From Candidatus Hydrogenedentota bacterium (lineage in GTDB: Bacteria > Hydrogenedentota > Hydrogenedentia > Hydrogenedentales > SLHB01), in contig JAKJDA010000228.1 of the NCBI GenBank assembly GCA_022706165.1, positions 1 through 5,228 on the forward strand: a DNA stretch of 5,228 nt, given 5' to 3'. The position numbers were made by a program, and so were the translations under genes. The notes under the pieces were generated by a model, which was not told where the DNA came from, searched no databases, and was given only the letters and a program-made list of their open reading frames with translations. Below, piece after piece: positions 1 through 5,028 of the stretch (within the stretch, counting starts at the first letter, position 1; each line of letters opens with the position of its first letter).

Positions 1-1094
1 CCGCCCGTGCCCGCCAATCCGACCTGCGCCAACCCGGAAGAAGGCGTTTCGCGAAACGTGTTGTTGCCCCACCGCAACAGGCCGCCGACGTTCGAAAAAC
101 TCGCCAAGGCCACTTGACCGATGGTGCGCGTCAACCCATTGCTGAACACGCCGCTAATCACGCCGTTGCTGCCGATGCTGAAGCTTTCCAACGTGCCGCG
201 CGCAAAACCGTCCTGGTTCGACGCGGTGACGTCATTGTCACTGGCCAACTCCGTCACCGACGCGAAATTGAGATGAAACACGAACGGATCTTCCGGCAAC
301 GAGGGAGGCGATCCCAACACCGCGCCGCTGATCGAGACCGCCGTGGACGTGCCGTTCGTGTCGAGAAAACGGCCGCTGCTGTCAAAACGGACCGTTCCGG
401 TTCCCACCGGCGTCCCATTGTAGGCGGCCTGCCACGTCCACGCGTTTTCTCCGCCCACCTGAACCGACTTCGTGAACGTCACATCCACATCGCGGGCCGT
501 GCCCAGCGAATCATACGTCCGCACCGTCCGCGTCACCGTGTTCCCCGCGGCGGAACGCGAATCCAAGTTCCCAATGACCGTCACGTTGTCCGTCGCCCGG
601 ACAATCGACGTGCCCCCGACCGGAACGCGGAGATTCGTCACCACGCCCGACGCCGCAATCTCGCCGCTGGCGTCCGGCAGATACCCCTGCACGCGCATCC
701 CCGTGCCAGGATCGATCAACTCGCCATCCGCGTTGATCGCGAACGTGCCGTCCCGCGTGAAATACTGACCCGTCCCGTCGCTCAGAACAAAAAAACCCGA
801 ACCCTGGATCGCCAGGTCCGACTGATTGCCCGTCGTGACCAAGGCGCCTTCCGTCTGGATCGTGTCGATGCTGCCCAGCTTCACGCCCAACCCGATCTGG
901 GTCGGGTTGGTGCCGCCGAAATTGCCCAACGGCGCGGTTCCCACTTCGAGCGTCTGCGAGAACAAATCCTGAAACCCCGCCCGCGCCGCGCGAAATCCCG
1001 TCGTGTTTACGTTGGCGATGTTGTTGGCGATAACGTCCAGCCGGCGCTGATGCACTTGAAGACCCGTCACGCCCGTGTAAATTGCTGTTCCCAT
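1..1094 (-). CDS. flgE: Flagellar hook protein FlgE, 3' end cut by window edge
   Basis: The frame opens at the ATG at 1094 and runs without a stop to the left edge, giving 364 readable residues. FlgE is the exported subunit that polymerises into the hook, the universal joint outside the cell. Residues 5-35 are the N-terminal rod/hook motif, with NNIANVNTTGF at 24-34. Residues 66-137 hold the conserved core (LAIQGSGFF at 95-102, YFTRDGTF at 111-118, VQGY at 135-138). Residues about 165-300 look like the FlaE domain (TYDSLG at 193-198). Residues 295-364 give the typical tail (QDGFARG, FSNG, NNTFRET, SSG). The C-terminal helix that closes the D0 domain lies off the window. There is no cysteine in the visible part, as is common for exported flagellar subunits. 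FlgG-type rod proteins share both ends, but the FlaE-like insert and the place after flgD favour FlgE. The ribosome site is AAAAGGGG, 8 bases before the ATG. Confidence 0.95.
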   Translation of the reverse strand, partial: MGTAIYTGVTGLQVHQRRLDVIANNIANVNTTGFRAARAGFQDLFSQTLEVGTAPLGNFGGTNPTQIGLGVKLGSIDTIQTEGALVTTGNQSDLAIQGSGFFVLSDGTGQYFTRDGTFAINADGELIDPGTGMRVQGYLPDASGEIAASGVVTNLRVPVGGTSIVRATDNVTVIGNLDSRSAAGNTVTRTVRTYDSLGTARDVDVTFTKSVQVGGENAWTWQAAYNGTPVGTGTVRFDSSGRFLDTNGTSTAVSISGAVLGSPPSLPEDPFVFHLNFASVTELASDNDVTASNQDGFARGTLESFSIGSNGVISGVFSNGLTRTIGQVALASFSNVGGLLRWGNNTFRETPSSGLAQVGLAGTG

Positions 1095-1102
1095 GCGAAT
1101 AT

Positions 1103-1110
1103 CCCCTTTT
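1103..1110 (-). promoter_or_regulatory. Ribosome binding site of flgE
   Basis: On the minus strand AAAAGGGG lies 8 bases before the ATG at 1094. It fixes the start of flgE, and translation from this ATG at once gives the conserved N-terminal hook motif. Confidence 0.75.
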
Positions 1111-1118
1111 GGTTGTGT

Positions 1119-1146
1119 GGCGCCGCGTCAGTCGATCGACGGCGCC
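1119..1146 (-). repeat. Inverted repeat, stem-loop upstream of flgE
   Basis: GGCGCCG at 1119-1125 pairs perfectly with CGGCGCC at 1140-1146 around a 14-base loop. The perfect palindrome GTCGATCGAC at 1131-1140 overlaps the loop and the first base of the right arm. The structure ends 8 bases before the flgE ribosome site. No T-run follows on the minus strand, so this is not an ordinary intrinsic terminator. An RNA stem affecting mRNA stability, processing or flgE translation is possible, but that is inference; GC-rich DNA also makes such repeats by chance. Confidence 0.45.
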
Positions 1147-1172
1147 CGGGGCCTCCCCGAAGGGTCCGGCCC
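1147..1172 (-). repeat. Second GC-rich stem-loop, two competing folds
   Basis: Two folds share bases here. In one, GGGCC at 1149-1153 pairs with GGCCC at 1168-1172, and an inner CCC/GGG stem closes a small UUC(G)-type loop on the minus-strand RNA. In the other, CGGGG at 1147-1151 pairs with CCCCG at 1155-1159 around three bases. The two cannot form together. The element lies just after the stop of the TIGR02530-type gene and two bases from the 1119-1146 stem. No U-tract follows. A role in differential expression of flgE is a guess. Confidence 0.35.
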
Positions 1173-1185
1173 GCATTCCCTTGTG

Positions 1186-1590
1186 TTAGAACGCGACAGA
1201 CTGGCGCTGCGAAGCCATGACCACCGCGCTATCGATGTTCGTAAAAACGGCGCTGTCCAACTCCTCGCGCGGAATCGCCGTGATCACCGTGCGATTCGGC
1301 ACGCTGACCACCAGCGCGTACGCGTCCGAGATAAGCAACGTCTCACGCGCGCCCTTGGCCGCAGCCGCGTCCATCGCTTTTCCAATCTGCGCCTCGTCCG
1401 CTGCGGCAAGCCGAATGCCTCGCTCCAGCAACCGCGCCCGCGCGTGAGCCGAAAAACGCACCGGCGCGCAATCCTGTAACGCCTGATCGAATACAGAGGC
1501 AAACGACGCGCCGACAGGCCGCGAAGCCGTGCGGACCGCGCTCGCGCGCATCGTCTCGGCCGCGGCAGTCAGGTGAATCTTGTCTATCAT
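1186..1590 (-). CDS. TIGR02530-type flagellar operon protein, function unknown
   Basis: This 134-residue protein matches what I know of the small conserved family annotated only as 'flagellar operon protein' (TIGR02530), found between flgD and flgE in many Firmicutes and some other phyla. Family-like features are RFSAHARARLLERGI at 45-59, a helix ending in AKGARETLLI at 78-87, then VVSVPNRTVITAI at 94-106 and the hallmark FTNIDSAVV at 116-124. Residues 1-30 are Ala-rich and probably flexible. There is no signal peptide or membrane segment, so it is probably cytoplasmic unless exported by the flagellar apparatus; unlike the exported hook proteins beside it, it has one cysteine (41). The ATG overlaps the flgD stop as ATGA, which suggests translational coupling, with GGGGA 9 bases upstream as a weak ribosome site. 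The biochemical role is unknown; context suggests hook assembly or its regulation. Confidence 0.88.
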   Translation of the reverse strand: MIDKIHLTAAAETMRASAVRTASRPVGASFASVFDQALQDCAPVRFSAHARARLLERGIRLAAADEAQIGKAMDAAAAKGARETLLISDAYALVVSVPNRTVITAIPREELDSAVFTNIDSAVVMASQRQSVAF

Positions 1591-2108
1591 GGCGCGATCC
1601 CCACGGAAAGGACATTCGCCATCGACACAACCTTGTCGCCCACGGCCAGATAAACCACGCTATTGTCCATGGTGACCGCCGACACCGCGCCCTGAACCAC
1701 GTTCGCGTTCTCATCGAGCCCTGTGATCACATGTCCCACCAAAGAACTCGCCGAAATGAAGTTCAATTGGTCGATGTTGCCGCTCAGCCGCTCAAACGAC
1801 TCGTTCAACGTGTTCATCTGCTCCAGCGCCGTGAACTGGGCAAGCTGCGCCAGCATCTGCGCGTTGTCCGTCGGCTCCATGGGATCCTGATTTTGCATCT
1901 GACTGACAAGCAGCCGCAGAAACATGTCCTTATCCATGTTCTGTTTGACGGGCGATGTCGCGCTGGCGGCGGTCGATTTTGCGGACTTGGCCGTCTCGGC
2001 GACCGTCATGCCCGCCGCCGCAATCTGCTGGGCCGCCTGCGCCCTTTTCTCCGGCGTCGGACTGAATTGGCCCAGGAAATTCGACCGAATCGACACCAAT
2101 GCATTCAT
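1587..2108 (-). CDS. flgD: Hook-capping protein FlgD, short form
   Basis: FlgD is exported and sits as a cap at the tip of the growing hook, where it helps FlgE subunits fold in place; it leaves when the hook is complete. The 173-residue protein has a flexible N-terminus (1-56) and then the diagnostic capping segment at about 57-115: FLRLLVSQMQNQDPMEP at 63-79, AQLAQFTALEQM at 87-98, and SASSLVGHVITG at 119-130. The rest (131-173) is a short beta-rich tail. Longer FlgD proteins such as the roughly 230-residue Salmonella form also carry Tudor-like and Ig-like domains; here little beyond part of the Tudor-like region is left, as in Bacillus YlxG/FlgD. The start at 2108 is chosen because AAAGGAGG lies 10 bases before it. 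A TTG at 2135 is in frame but upstream of that site, and using it would add a cysteine to an otherwise cysteine-free protein. It overlaps the next gene by four bases. Confidence 0.95.
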   Translation of the reverse strand: MNALVSIRSNFLGQFSPTPEKRAQAAQQIAAAGMTVAETAKSAKSTAASATSPVKQNMDKDMFLRLLVSQMQNQDPMEPTDNAQMLAQLAQFTALEQMNTLNESFERLSGNIDQLNFISASSLVGHVITGLDENANVVQGAVSAVTMDNSVVYLAVGDKVVSMANVLSVGIAP

Positions 2109-2118
2109 GGAACCACAT

Positions 2119-2126
2119 CCTCCTTT
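2119..2126 (-). promoter_or_regulatory. Ribosome binding site that decides the flgD start
   Basis: AAAGGAGG on the minus strand, 10 bases before the ATG at 2108, in the 48-base gap between fliK and flgD. It lies inside the longer reading frame that begins with TTG at 2135, so it argues for the shorter protein. Confidence 0.8.
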
Positions 2127-2156
2127 CCAGCCCAAAGCGTCGCGCTCCAGGCATGT

Positions 2157-3827
2157 TCACACATAAACGTTCAGCGCGCCGTCATGACGCGCCGCCGCGC
2201 CCCGACGGACGCCCTCCAACGCGTCCTCGCCAAACGGAGCCTCAGCAAAACCCGTCCACGACGGCATCCGCTCCTGAGACATCCACGCCGCGGCATGACG
2301 TCCCATGTGCCCAAAAGCGCCTTGGCCGCCCGCATCGCCTGCGACCTGCACATGGGCCGCTTGAATGCCCTCGCGCTGGAGCATGTCCCGCAACCCCGAG
2401 GCCTGACTCTCGAGCGCCTCGCGAACCACGGGATTCCCCGACATCAAGCGCACCGTCACCACGTCACGGCTCGAAGTCACCTGAACGTGCACTTCACCCA
2501 ACGATTCCGGGACAAGCCGCACCTTGATGGTCTGCTCCTCTCGGCCCGCCATATAGCGCACGCTGCGGACAACCTGATCGGCCAAGGCCGTCAACGGAAC
2601 ACGGTCCGCCGCCGGCGAAGAGGGAGCCTCCATGCGCACGGACGAAGCCGCCTCGCGCGCCCCAGGCATGTTCGCTACTTCGGCGGACGACGCAACAGAA
2701 CGAACGTCCGAAATTCCGGCGGCGTTCTCAGACGATTCCGCCGCAACGCTCTCCTGCAACGAAAAGGCCGCGAACGACGGAGCCGCTCTTGCCGCTCCGC
2801 CGCTAAACGACACGGCAAAAGGCGTTTCCAGGTCTGCCGCCTTTGGCGCCGCGCCGCCGTTCAACGGAACTGCGACATTTGCAGGCAATGCTTCGCCGCT
2901 TTTGGCCCAAGCGTCCGCCTTGATCGCCGGGGCTTCGCGAGAGACGCTGCGCCACTCAGGCATTTGGGCGAGAACCGGTTCCGTCTTGGGCGCGTTCCCC
3001 AAAGGACCGCTTCCCGTCAACTCGACCGGCGACGTCCTCGGCGCCGCGACAGACTCTCCAACTCGGAGTTCTGGCTGGGGCTGCTCCGCGGCAGACTGCG
3101 GAACGCTCACGGCATGAAGCGCGGCGTTAGACGCCCCCGTGCGCGCAGACTGGGGCGCGAACGACGTCCCCGAGGACGACTGGAGATCGCTCGCGGGAAT
3201 CTTCTCGAAACCCGCTGGCCTCGAGGCCGCCGATTCTGCCGGGATGACTCCAGACGAATCGTCCGTCAACGCCGAAAAAAACGGCCTGTTCGTCGTTGCC
3301 ATGCGGGACGATGCCGTCCCCGACAACGCTTCAACCGAATCCTCCGCCGCCACACCCGGCGCGTCCCCGCCGGCGTCCGGCATCTCGTCAATCGTGTAAC
3401 TGGCCCGCGACAGCGTCGTCAGAACCGGCGGAGCCGCCAAGGCCGCCGCCGCAGCGACGCTGACCACGACATCCAGGCGATTCACGACGACGATCGGCGC
3501 GCGCCCCTGCTCCAATGCGCCCTCATCCTTCTCCGAGGCATCAGCAACTACGGCAGGATCCACTCCGTCCGCCGCCGCCGAAAGAAGCGTCTCGCTTGCA
3601 TCCTGCAGCGCCGCTACGGCCGGATCCGCGAGAACGTCAGACGCAACGCCCGCCTGCGCAGGCGACCCACTCGATCCCGCGTTCGCCAAGGCATCCTGCA
3701 GCGCCGCAAGCAACCCGGCGAACGTCCCTTCCGTCGCGGCCTGCGACGGAGAAGACGCCCCGCCGCTTACCAGCGCCAGGAGCGGATGCGCAGCCGCTTG
3801 CTCTTGCGAAATACTGTTGATCTGCAT
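2157..3827 (-). CDS. fliK: Flagellar hook-length control protein FliK
   Basis: FliK is secreted while the hook grows. It measures hook length and then, through its C-terminal domain, switches the export gate from hook to filament substrates. The 556-residue protein has the classic two-part build. Residues 1 to about 405 are low-complexity, rich in Ala, Ser, Pro and Gly, and poorly conserved. Residues about 412-497 form the Flg_hook domain, with VRSVRYMAGREEQTIKVRLVP at its start (420-440), ESLGEVHVQV at 441-450, VVTVRLMSGNPVVREAL at 456-472, and LRDMLQREGI at 479-488. About 60 residues follow as a Gly/Ala-rich tail. There is no cysteine and no signal peptide, as expected of a flagellar type III substrate. 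It is longer than the Salmonella FliK (about 400). The ATG at 3827 has AAAGGAGGTG 8-9 bases upstream. Another ATG four bases earlier is out of frame. flgD follows after 48 bases. Confidence 0.93.
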   Translation of the reverse strand: MQINSISQEQAAAHPLLALVSGGASSPSQAATEGTFAGLLAALQDALANAGSSGSPAQAGVASDVLADPAVAALQDASETLLSAAADGVDPAVVADASEKDEGALEQGRAPIVVVNRLDVVVSVAAAAALAAPPVLTTLSRASYTIDEMPDAGGDAPGVAAEDSVEALSGTASSRMATTNRPFFSALTDDSSGVIPAESAASRPAGFEKIPASDLQSSSGTSFAPQSARTGASNAALHAVSVPQSAAEQPQPELRVGESVAAPRTSPVELTGSGPLGNAPKTEPVLAQMPEWRSVSREAPAIKADAWAKSGEALPANVAVPLNGGAAPKAADLETPFAVSFSGGAARAAPSFAAFSLQESVAAESSENAAGISDVRSVASSAEVANMPGAREAASSVRMEAPSSPAADRVPLTALADQVVRSVRYMAGREEQTIKVRLVPESLGEVHVQVTSSRDVVTVRLMSGNPVVREALESQASGLRDMLQREGIQAAHVQVAGDAGGQGAFGHMGRHAAAWMSQERMPSWTGFAEAPFGEDALEGVRRGAAARHDGALNVYV

Positions 3828-3834
3828 ACATATT

Positions 3835-3844
3835 CACCTCCTTT
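3835..3844 (-). promoter_or_regulatory. Strong ribosome binding site of fliK
   Basis: AAAGGAGGTG on the minus strand is a near-perfect anti-16S match, with its GGAGG core 9 bases before the ATG at 3827. It is the strongest ribosome site in the window. fliK is not coupled to the gene upstream, so it needs its own efficient initiation site. Confidence 0.85.
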
Positions 3845-3865
3845 CTAAAAGACGTTTTCCGGCAA

Positions 3866-3894
3866 CCGTCCAAAGGGAACGCCCCCCTGGACGG
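3866..3894 (-). repeat. Inverted repeat, stem-loop in fliK leader
   Basis: CCGTCCA at 3866-3872 pairs perfectly with TGGACGG at 3888-3894. Inside, GGG at 3875-3877 can pair with CCC at 3885-3887 past a two-base bulge, giving about ten pairs and a seven-base loop. It lies about 20 bases upstream of the fliK ribosome site. No run of U follows on either strand, so I read it as a leader stem-loop or an operator-like dyad, not as a terminator. Confidence 0.5.
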
Positions 3895-3916
3895 ATGAGG
3901 AAGAACTAGAGAGGGG

Positions 3917-3940
3917 AAAGAAAACTGCCGGAACAGCCGG
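3917..3940 (-). terminator. Weak terminator-like hairpin with U-rich tail
   Basis: On the minus strand CCGG (3940-3937) and CCGG (3931-3928) pair across the loop CTGTT. Three bases later comes TTTTCTTT (3924-3917). The stem has only four pairs, too short for an efficient intrinsic terminator. At most it would cause pausing or partial attenuation between the motE-like gene and fliK. Confidence 0.2.
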
Positions 3941-3946
3941 AGAACT

Positions 3947-3962
3947 GTCCTGATTTCAGGAC
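3947..3962 (-). repeat. Perfect hairpin between the motE-like gene and fliK
   Basis: GTCCTGA at 3947-3953 and TCAGGAC at 3956-3962 form a nearly gapless palindrome: six or seven pairs around a two- to four-base loop. It is followed on the minus strand, about six bases on, by the CCGG hairpin and its U-rich stretch. It may be an RNA hairpin protecting the 3' end of the upstream message, or a protein-binding dyad. The sequence alone cannot tell. Confidence 0.45.
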
Positions 3963-3970
3963 TGCGCAGG

Positions 3971-3993
3971 GAAAAGAGAAGGAAGACTCTTCC
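3971..3993 (-). terminator. Possible weak terminator after the motE-like gene
   Basis: GGAAGA and TCTTCC (3993-3981 on the minus strand) can pair with a minimal three-base loop as GGAAG/CTTCC. They are followed directly by the pyrimidine-rich stretch TTCTCTTTTC, and the element begins 16 bases after the stop of the motE-like gene. The stem is short and poor in GC for this genome, so only partial termination or pausing is plausible. Confidence 0.25.
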
Positions 3994-4005
3994 GAAGACT
4001 TCTAC
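3982..4005 (-). repeat. Imperfect 12-base tandem repeat
   Basis: On the plus strand GAAGACTCTTCC (3982-3993) is followed directly by GAAGACTTCTAC (3994-4005). The first seven bases of the two copies are identical. It lies just downstream of the motE-like stop codon and overlaps the terminator-like stem. It may be simple slippage or two half-sites for a regulator. Confidence 0.4.
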
Positions 4006-4009
4006 GCGA

Positions 4010-4564
4010 TTACTTGCCGGGCTGCTGGATGGCGGAAAGCAGCCGATTCGTGTCTTCCTGGGGCATGGCGTCGAGAATCTTGCCGCGCTTCTTCTCGTCG
4101 ATCTGCATCAACACTTTCGCGGCCGTGTCCGTCTCCAACTTCATGAGCGCCGTGGCGGCATTGTTGGGTTTCATTTGGGCGATGGAGTTCGCGATTTCGG
4201 TGATGCGGACATCGCTCTGGCCCTGCACCGCTTGAATGGATTGCTCCATCTGCTCGAGGAGTTTCTTGGCGTCGTTCCGAATCGCCTCGAGATCCTTCTT
4301 CGCCATCTCCACCCGCTTCTTTTCCTCATCCACGGACGTCTTTTCCTTCGACAACTCGTCGCTACGATCCTTCAAGGCCCGCGCCACCGCGTCGAGATCC
4401 GCCCCCTCGCTCGTTTCCGCAGGCACGACCGGCAGCTTGGCCGGCTCGCTCGAAACCAACGTGCGCATGCTGTCCGCAGACAGATTTCCCGTCATGGCCA
4501 GCAGCCCGGCCAGCATGCCGAAAAACGACAGAACGCCTGTCATCAGTATGACGAATATTTTCAT
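4010..4564 (-). CDS. MotE/YlxF/FlbB-like membrane coiled-coil protein
   Basis: This 184-residue protein has one N-terminal membrane segment (about 4-25, FVILMTGVLSFFGMLAGLL), a short linker, a charged coiled coil (about 57-113, rich in Lys, Glu and Asp), and a C-terminal helical part resembling the MgtE intracellular N domain (about 118-182: MKPNNAATALMKLETDTAAKVLMQI, then KRGKILDAM). This is the build of Bacillus YlxF, rhizobial MotE and Borrelia FlbB, and it holds the same place between fliJ and fliK. MotE is a chaperone for a periplasmic motility protein, and FlbB is a motor-collar scaffold, so a role at the motor or stator ring is likely. The C-terminal part should lie outside the cytoplasm if the first segment is an uncleaved anchor with N-in topology. 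The ATG at 4564 is chosen because it overlaps the fliJ stop as ATGA and starts right before the membrane segment; an upstream in-frame extension has no hydrophobic start. Confidence 0.85.
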   Translation of the reverse strand: MKIFVILMTGVLSFFGMLAGLLAMTGNLSADSMRTLVSSEPAKLPVVPAETSEGADLDAVARALKDRSDELSKEKTSVDEEKKRVEMAKKDLEAIRNDAKKLLEQMEQSIQAVQGQSDVRITEIANSIAQMKPNNAATALMKLETDTAAKVLMQIDEKKRGKILDAMPQEDTNRLLSAIQQPGK

Positions 4565-5022
4565 GATGCGCCGCGTTCCCTTCGTTGCGCCGCTTGCCCC
4601 ACCGCCGCTTCGTCCGTCCGCTTCTGCTCGTCGCGTTGCCGCTGCTGCGCCCACGCCATGGCGTCGCGCTCCTGCATGCGTTCCACCATGCGCCGGCGCT
4701 TGATCGCCTTATCGAGTTCCAGCCGCCGCTCTTCCTCGACGCGCCGCAACTCTTGCAGCGAGGCGTCCTTCTCGACGGCCAGACGCGCCAAATAGCGCTC
4801 GTACTCATAGTAACGTCGCACATCCATCGCGTCAAAAACGCGCCGGGAACGATCGCCCGCTTCCCGCAGCACGCGCTGTTGCTCTTGCTGAATCGCTTTG
4901 CGCTGCCGCTCCACGGTCGCAATATGCCGGCGCACGCTCGCCAACGCTTGGGCCTGCTGATTTTCCTGAAGCGACCGCACCCGCACAAGCGTGTCGAACC
5001 GGTGTGGCTTGCCCGCCGCCAT
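4561..5022 (-). CDS. fliJ: Flagellar export protein FliJ
   Basis: FliJ is a small cytoplasmic coiled-coil protein that inserts into the FliI hexamer like the gamma subunit of F1-ATPase, links it to the FlhA export gate, and helps recycle chaperones. The 153 residues are almost entirely helical and highly charged: RFDTLVRVRSLQENQQAQAL at 8-27 is the typical FliJ start, and residues 28-150 form two long heptad-like helices rich in Arg, Glu and Gln. FliJ sequences diverge widely, so the call rests on length, coiled-coil build and position right after fliI as much as on residues. The start has GAAGGGGTG, with GGGG 9 bases upstream, inside the end of fliI. Only six bases separate the genes. The stop overlaps the next start as ATGA. 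Confidence 0.9.
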   Translation of the reverse strand: MAAGKPHRFDTLVRVRSLQENQQAQALASVRRHIATVERQRKAIQQEQQRVLREAGDRSRRVFDAMDVRRYYEYERYLARLAVEKDASLQELRRVEEERRLELDKAIKRRRMVERMQERDAMAWAQQRQRDEQKRTDEAAVGQAAQRRERGAS

Positions 5023-5028
5023 GCGCCA

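Noticed and set aside
789..795. A run of seven A (seven T in flgE) that could allow frame slippage or phase variation
   Set aside because: The run is short and simply encodes Gly-Phe-Phe in the conserved LAIQGSGFF motif; the frame is intact on both sides.
114..1220. A 368-codon plus-strand open frame opposite flgE
   Set aside because: Arg-rich translation without recognisable motifs; the minus strand reads through flgE with continuous conserved hook-protein motifs.
2109..2135. A longer FlgD starting at the TTG at 2135
   Set aside because: The strong ribosome site AAAGGAGG lies inside this extension and points to the ATG at 2108; the extension would also add Gly/Trp/Cys residues unlike FlgD N-termini.
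1731..3848. A 705-codon open frame on the plus strand opposite fliK and flgD
   Set aside because: Its translation is full of Arg, His and Pro runs with no domain pattern, and the opposite strand encodes clear FliK and FlgD motifs. It is a by-product of GC-rich codon use.
3856..3863. GCCGGAAA on the minus strand before fliK, similar to the sigma-28 -10 element GCCGATAA
   Set aside because: Six of eight bases match, but there is no TAAA-like -35 box at the right distance; a sigma-70-like pair nearby (TTGGAC, 17 bases, TTTTAG) is also only a 3/6 match at each box.
4175..4795. Plus-strand open frames opposite the motE-like gene and fliJ
   Set aside because: Low-complexity Arg/Ser/His-rich translations in antisense to well-supported genes with good starts and overlaps.
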